From Dehalococcoidia bacterium (GTDB lineage: Bacteria; Chloroflexota; Dehalococcoidia; SM23-28-2; RBG-16-64-32), in contig JAUSFE010000032.1 of assembly GCA_030649945.1 (NCBI GenBank), positions 1-64,000 on the forward strand: DNA of 64,000 nucleotides. The letters run 5' to 3'. Position numbers and translations under genes: made by a program. This document shows positions 59,792 through 64,000 of the stretch, in pieces. Numbering within the stretch: the first letter of the stretch is position 1; every line of letters starts with the position of its first letter. Under the pieces are notes generated by a model. The model saw only the letters and a program-made list of their open reading frames with translations. It had not been told where the DNA came from and did not search any database.

Positions 59792-59971
59792 ATGCCGCCA
59801 GACGAGACGTCCCCACTCGTGAAGCTGGTACTGGCGAAGGTGGAAATCGACCGGGAGACGGGAGCGGTTGGCGGCGTAATGACAAAGCCCGCCTTCGCTC
59901 CCCTGTTCCGGGTCCTGGCAGAGGAGGAAGGCGGGCTCATCAGTATTTGCGCGTGGCGACCCCGATGGTAG
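59792..59971 (+). CDS. Small ORF of unknown function (59 residues)
   Basis: MPPDETSPLVKLVLAKVEID... ending ISICAWRPRW. It is supported only by a partial homologous copy at 58113-58167 that conserves codons more than third bases. No ribosome site. No function known. Confidence 0.35.
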   Translation: MPPDETSPLVKLVLAKVEIDRETGAVGGVMTKPAFAPLFRVLAEEEGGLISICAWRPRW

Positions 59972-60229
59972 TTGAGATTGCTGTGAGCTGCTATGCTGTA
60001 TGTCGTCAGCGAAATTCGGACTTTTCGGCCGGTTTTCTAACGGGCAGTGCGGGCGGTCTCTCGCTCCCGGCTGGCCCGATGGCAGGCTCGTCGCTGTTGT
60101 GTCGGGTCCTCCTGCTGACCTCCTTGCTGCGGTCCAGGATGCCTGGCGGCGTCCGCAGTAGGCATCCGCCGCATGACGTTACCGACGCCCTCGTGGTAGC
60201 GGCGGTGTCCCGGACAGAGCGCGGCTGCG
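59972..60229. other. Intergenic stretch
   Basis: No convincing gene, RNA or repeat. Confidence 0.35.
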
Positions 60230-61636
60230 TCAGCAAGGCGCGGCGGGGGCGACGAGCGGCCACGGCTTCGCGCGCTCCATGACCATCGCTAGGTCCAGCA
60301 GGAGGGCGTCCTCGTGGCGCCGGGCGTACGCCTGAAGGCCCACAGGCAGTCCGCTGCCGCTGACGCCGGCGGGAATGGAGACGGCCGGGAAGCCGGAAAG
60401 GTTGGCTGGAATCGTCAGAGCGCCGGCGTTATAGGGACTGACCGGGACTTCGCCGACGCTGTAAGGCATCGGCCCTTCGGCGGCGAATGGCTCCATGGGG
60501 CTAGCGGCACAAAGAACGATGTCCACCTGTTCGAAGAGGTCGGCCATCGCCTCGTTCATCTCGATGCGGAACTTCTCCACCTCAGCGCCGTGCCAGGCGC
60601 GATACTGCGGTGAAGCCTGCATCGCGAAGTGGATCTCCATCGTCAAGTCGTCCTTACAGTTCGGCCAGTAATCCCCCAGGTCGGCAAGGAGAGAAGGGAG
60701 ACCGGAGCGCGCCCAGGCGAGGCCGTTCTCCGGCACCTTCACGTCAATGTCAACGCGCTGCAGGCCCGCCGCCTCCACCAGCACGTCCGCTGCCGCTGTC
60801 ACTACTCGCTCCACTTCCGGGTGGACGACGGCGTTGCCCAGGTTCGGCGCGACGGCCACGCGCAGCCCCCTGAGGTCCGTCTTGCCCAGGTTCGCCTCCC
60901 AGCCTTCTTCCCGACGCGGCAGGCTCAGCGGATCGCGCTGGTCATAGCCGGCGGTGACGTCATACCAGCGCGCGGCGTCACGCACACTCCGACAGAGGGC
61001 GCCCTTGACGGCGGCCAGCATGCCGTACTCAGTCCTGGGTCCGCGGGGAATGCGTCCGTACGTGCCCTTCATGCCCACAAGACCAGTGTGCGATGCGGGA
61101 ATGCGGATGGAGCCGCCGCCATCGCCGCCGGTCGCTATGGGCACCAGTCCTCCCGCCACTGCCGCGGCCGAGCCGCCCGAGGAGCCTCCCGGCGTGCGTT
61201 CCAGGTTCCACGGGTTGCAAGTGACGCCGTGGAGCTTCGTGGACGTATACGCGACGAAACCGAACTCCGACGTCGCCGCTTTGCCGACGACGACGGCGCC
61301 GGCGCCGCGCAGCCGCTGGACGTGGGTGCAGTCGTCCGCGGCGATGTTGTCTTTGAAGACGATCGATCCGTAGCTCGTGGGCAGGGCGGCGGCGTCCTCC
61401 ATGTCCTTGACCAGCATCGGCACGCCGGCGAAGGGACCGGGGTCTTCGCCGCGCTTCACCTTCTGGTCGATGGCCTCCGCGCCGCGCCGTGCGCCTACGG
61501 CGTCCAGCGTCACGATCGTGTTCAGCTTGGACACGTGTATAGCCTCTAGCGATGCCTCGAGAGCGTCGCGCGCGGAGAGGTGACCGCGCCGGATCGCGTC
61601 CGCGAGCGAGCATGCATCATCGAGCCAGACGTTCAT
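60230..61636 (-). CDS. Amidase signature family enzyme
   Basis: 468 residues from ATG 61636 (MNVWLDDACSLADAIRRG). Catalytic Lys in GVPMLVKDMEDAA, Ser pair in GGSSGGSAAAVAGGLVPIATGGDGGGSIRIPAS. Not clustered with gatBC, so a catabolic amidase is more likely than GatA. Substrate unknown. Confidence 0.85.
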   Translation of the reverse strand: MNVWLDDACSLADAIRRGHLSARDALEASLEAIHVSKLNTIVTLDAVGARRGAEAIDQKVKRGEDPGPFAGVPMLVKDMEDAAALPTSYGSIVFKDNIAADDCTHVQRLRGAGAVVVGKAATSEFGFVAYTSTKLHGVTCNPWNLERTPGGSSGGSAAAVAGGLVPIATGGDGGGSIRIPASHTGLVGMKGTYGRIPRGPRTEYGMLAAVKGALCRSVRDAARWYDVTAGYDQRDPLSLPRREEGWEANLGKTDLRGLRVAVAPNLGNAVVHPEVERVVTAAADVLVEAAGLQRVDIDVKVPENGLAWARSGLPSLLADLGDYWPNCKDDLTMEIHFAMQASPQYRAWHGAEVEKFRIEMNEAMADLFEQVDIVLCAASPMEPFAAEGPMPYSVGEVPVSPYNAGALTIPANLSGFPAVSIPAGVSGSGLPVGLQAYARRHEDALLLDLAMVMERAKPWPLVAPAAPC

Positions 61637-61715
61637 GGCGCTTGGCAGTATAGCACCGGCAGGCCGCATGTCATCCACTGGGCGGCGGTTCAGTGCTGCA
61701 GGAAGCCTTGTGAGG

Positions 61716-61811
61716 CTACTTCTTCGGTGCTGACTTTGGTGCCGCCGCGGCTTTCTTCAGTGCCTTCTGCTTGTTGGTCTTGGAGGTGTTCTTCAGACTC
61801 TTGTCACCCAT
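61716..61811 (-). CDS. 31-residue lysine-rich small protein
   Basis: ATG 61811 with ribosome site AAAGGA; sequence MGDKSLKNTSKTNKQKALKK, then an Ala/Pro/Lys tail (SAPKK). Similar tiny MGDKS...KK proteins are common in bacteria and remain uncharacterised. Too short for usual gene callers. Confidence 0.6.
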   Translation of the reverse strand: MGDKSLKNTSKTNKQKALKKAAAAPKSAPKK

Positions 61812-62210
61812 CGTGCAGTCCTTTCTCAAGATCCCATCGGCACATTGATGTTAGCGCATCCGTCGGGTTCGAGTCATGCGCCGGGTTCAGGGAACGTCCG
61901 AGAGCCGGCGTCGATCGCCGCGACGTTCCTTCCCCACAGGGTCGTCCAGACGACGTAACACTCACACAAACGCGGCGCCGTAGCGCGCTCAGGCCATCTA
62001 GAATGGATGAGCGGACAGGCGATGGCGCAGTGGGGACACTAACGCCAGATAGTGAGAACCGGCTGCGGTGGCAGGCTTGATTGGACGCCAGCATGAGATG
62101 TAGACGCACTTTGATACTAGACGTGCGGCCGCCTGCCCACCAGTGCCAAATGGTCTGTTGTCCTCCTCGGGTCCGCTGCAGCGCGGGATGTCTTGTTGCG
62201 TCTGCATCAC
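61812..62210. other. Intergenic region without recognised features
   Basis: About 400 bp; no gene, hairpin or repeat seen that can be defended. Confidence 0.35.
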
Positions 62211-63065
62211 TTATGGCTCCACTAGATGCGCTGTAGGGCTCCGGCCCTCCAGAATGTCTTCCATGCGGGCACGCACCCTCTCCTTCGTCTCCTCGTGCGT
62301 AATGACGTAGAACGTCTCGTCTTGGATCGCCGTCAAAACCGCGTCAGCCACCTGTTCCGGAGGTAGGCCTTTGGCCAGCGTGGCACGGAACGCCTGCTCC
62401 ATCGCCTGCATCTGCTGAACTGCCGCCCCGGAGTCATCGTCGTTGCGTAACGGCGCCGGCCGGTTCCGCTGCGACTCGCCGATGCGTGTGTTCACCACCG
62501 CCGGACAGAGCACGGACACCTTCACCTTGGAGCCGGTGAGAGACAGCTCCTGGTACAGCGTCTCAGAGAGCGCGACCACCGCGTGCTTGCTGGCGCAGTA
62601 CATGCCGAGCCAGGGGCGCGTGTGCAACCCGGCCCCCGAGGCGGTGTTCACTACGTGGCACTCCTCCCCCTGCGCGATCATGATGGGGACGAACACTCTT
62701 ACGCCGTGGATTACGCCCCACAGGTTGACGCCCAGAACCCACTCCCAGTCCTTCACCGTCTGCTGCCAGATCACGCCGCCCACACCCACGCCGGCGTTGT
62801 TGCAGAGGACATGCACTCCCCCGAAAGTTTCAACGGTGAATTTCGCCAGCGCCTCCACGTCATCGCCGCGGGATACATCCGTTCGCTTAGAAGCGACGGT
62901 TGCCCCCTTTGCCTTCATCTCGCTCTCGGCGCGGTCCAGGGCCTGCTGCTCAACGTCCGCCAGCACCACCTTCATCCCTGCGGACGCGAAGCGCTCGGCC
63001 ATCGCCCGGCCAATGCCGCTTGCACCCCCGGTTACCACCGCTACCTTGCCCTTGAGCTCCTTCAC
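62211..63065 (-). CDS. Short-chain dehydrogenase/reductase
   Basis: 284 residues. TGGASGIGRAMAERF cofactor motif, NNAGVGVGG, catalytic Ser in NTASGAG and Tyr-x3-Lys in MYCASKHAVVAL. Classical SDR with a C-terminal extension. NADPH preference is not clear. Follows a second SDR by 40 bases in a likely operon with a TPP enzyme. Confidence 0.88.
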   Translation of the reverse strand: MKELKGKVAVVTGGASGIGRAMAERFASAGMKVVLADVEQQALDRAESEMKAKGATVASKRTDVSRGDDVEALAKFTVETFGGVHVLCNNAGVGVGGVIWQQTVKDWEWVLGVNLWGVIHGVRVFVPIMIAQGEECHVVNTASGAGLHTRPWLGMYCASKHAVVALSETLYQELSLTGSKVKVSVLCPAVVNTRIGESQRNRPAPLRNDDDSGAAVQQMQAMEQAFRATLAKGLPPEQVADAVLTAIQDETFYVITHEETKERVRARMEDILEGRSPTAHLVEP

Positions 63066-63105
63066 TCCGCCCTCCTCGTCAGACTCAGGTTCCCTGATCT
63101 CACCG

Positions 63106-63897
63106 TCACATCGCCTGCATGGGCGGCGCTACCAGCCGGCACGGCTGGCCATACTGGATCGCCATCACCTCCCCGGCGAGCGATTCGTCGCGGACCAACT
63201 CCAGGACCGCTTCAGCCACCTCGGAAGGGGGGATCATCGGGATCTGCCCCAGGATCTTCTCCCACCTGCCGCGCTCCTCCGCCGGCATGGAAGCCAGACG
63301 CCTGCGCGGGAGTGGCGTATCCACGAAGCCGGGGCAGATGCAGTTGACGCGGATATTTGACTCGTCCTTCAAGAACACGAGCGCCCGTGTCAGCCCAACG
63401 ACACCGTGTTTCGTGGCGGCGTAGATTGGGTCCGCGCTGTAGGCAATGAGCCCAGCGAGAGAGGCGCTGTTTATGATGACGCCACCGCCGTTGCGCCGCA
63501 TCACCGGAATCGCGGCCTGTGTCCCGCCGATCACGGCCGATAGGTTCACATCGATAATCTTGATCCAGCGTTCGCGGGGCGACTGAGGGAACGGCGGCCA
63601 GCCCGCGTTAATGCCGGCGTTGTTGTGCAGGACGTCCAGCCGCCCGAACGTCTCTTCCGCAAAGGCGACCATGCGTTCAAGGTCTTCCCAGTTAGTGACG
63701 TCCGTGTGCACGAACGCCGCTTTACCGCCCGCTTCCTCTACCAGGCGTAGCGTCTTCTGCCCACCTTCGTCGTCGATGTCCGCGATGACAACGGCGGCGC
63801 CAGCGTTCGCCAGCGCGATGGCCGTGGCGCGGCCGATCCCGGAACCGGCGCCGGTCACCAGCGCGACCTTTCCCTTGAGATCCTTCACTTCCGGCAT
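63106..63897 (-). CDS. Short-chain dehydrogenase/reductase
   Basis: 263 residues. TGAGSGIGRATAIAL, Asp after the second strand (IADIDDEGG) suggesting NAD, NNAGINAG, and YAATKHGVVGL. Its ATG overlaps the stop of the upstream TPP-enzyme gene (TAATG). Substrate unknown. Confidence 0.88.
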   Translation of the reverse strand: MPEVKDLKGKVALVTGAGSGIGRATAIALANAGAAVVIADIDDEGGQKTLRLVEEAGGKAAFVHTDVTNWEDLERMVAFAEETFGRLDVLHNNAGINAGWPPFPQSPRERWIKIIDVNLSAVIGGTQAAIPVMRRNGGGVIINSASLAGLIAYSADPIYAATKHGVVGLTRALVFLKDESNIRVNCICPGFVDTPLPRRRLASMPAEERGRWEKILGQIPMIPPSEVAEAVLELVRDESLAGEVMAIQYGQPCRLVAPPMQAM

Positions 63898-64000
63898 TAT
63901 TTCCGGGCGCCGGATCGCGCGGCCGCCCAGAGCGCCAGCCCGGGCGGGTTCACGTTTTCCTCTGGATCCACGACTGCGTGTATCACCGCGGGTTTGCCGC
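63897..64000 (-). CDS. C-terminal end of a thiamine-diphosphate-dependent enzyme (partial)
   Basis: The frame reads GKPAVIHAVVDPEENVNPPG, then LALWAAARSGARK and stop. It resembles the tail of acetolactate-synthase/POX-type enzymes (PAVIHAVVDPEENVNPPG). The rest is outside the window. Coupled to the SDR gene by TAATG. Confidence 0.6.
   Translation of the reverse strand, partial: GKPAVIHAVVDPEENVNPPGLALWAAARSGARK

Noticed and set aside
61867-61885. GGTTCGAGTC resembling a tRNA T-arm
   Set aside because: No acceptor, anticodon or D-arm can be folded around it.

Overview
The window is a GC-rich chromosomal segment from a bacterium. The gene set fits an uncultured Chloroflexota lineage close to Dehalococcoidia: an ADP-forming acyl-CoA synthetase in two subunits, a small-form B12-dependent acyl-CoA mutase subunit, a scattered complex I, nickel superoxide dismutase with its own maturation peptidase, a Cys-lipobox HtrA, and many acyl-CoA, thiolase, amidase and SDR genes. 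The taxon is inferred from gene content and style only. No rRNA, tRNA or CRISPR array was found.

Layout. 1-1145: end of an IS630-type element, then an arsR/AHSA1 pair with a palindromic operator. 1366-6228: acdA/acdB, a zinc-ribbon/RRM pair, and a mutase whose two specificity residues match isobutyryl-CoA mutase. 6738-9611: an HTH protein, a lipoprotein, pyrE with a probable leader attenuator, and a nucleotidyltransferase cassette bounded by IS1-type ends. 9661-18654: housekeeping enzymes, then nuoG and nuoI. 18790-24245: sodN/sodX, a probable selenoprotein read through an in-frame UGA, nuoB, a membrane protein and a peroxiredoxin. 24476-29513: secreted and envelope functions plus an ECF sigma/anti-sigma pair. 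29543-32070: a complete IS1-like transposon with three passenger genes and an 8-bp target duplication. 32106-35123: a Zur-like regulator and a znuACB operon. 36270-42645: two TldD/PmbA proteins, hicBA between 102-bp direct repeats, and a bifunctional aldolase/dehydrogenase. 42851-48965: gltBD. 49497-57932: YjbQ, polyprenyl synthase, DUF59, acyl-CoA dehydrogenase, a YhaN/YhaO pair and a thiolase. 58319-64000: a TadG-like protein, an amidase, two SDRs and the tail of a TPP-dependent enzyme.

Two themes run through the window. The first is short-chain and branched acyl-CoA metabolism (acyl-CoA dehydrogenase, mutase, thiolase, AcdAB) alongside metal and redox homeostasis (Zur/Znu, NiSOD, selenoprotein, cupredoxin). 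The second is an unusual load of small palindromic repeats and non-autonomous elements. Several carry TAG at their edge and form the stop codon of the adjoining gene. Others sit in frame inside conserved genes (sodX, gltB, the aldolase, nuoG, the anti-sigma factor). Two MITEs have each gone into the TA of a TAG stop codon and rebuilt it. A promoter shape GCTA-N-A-N-T close to start codons suggests several leaderless transcripts.
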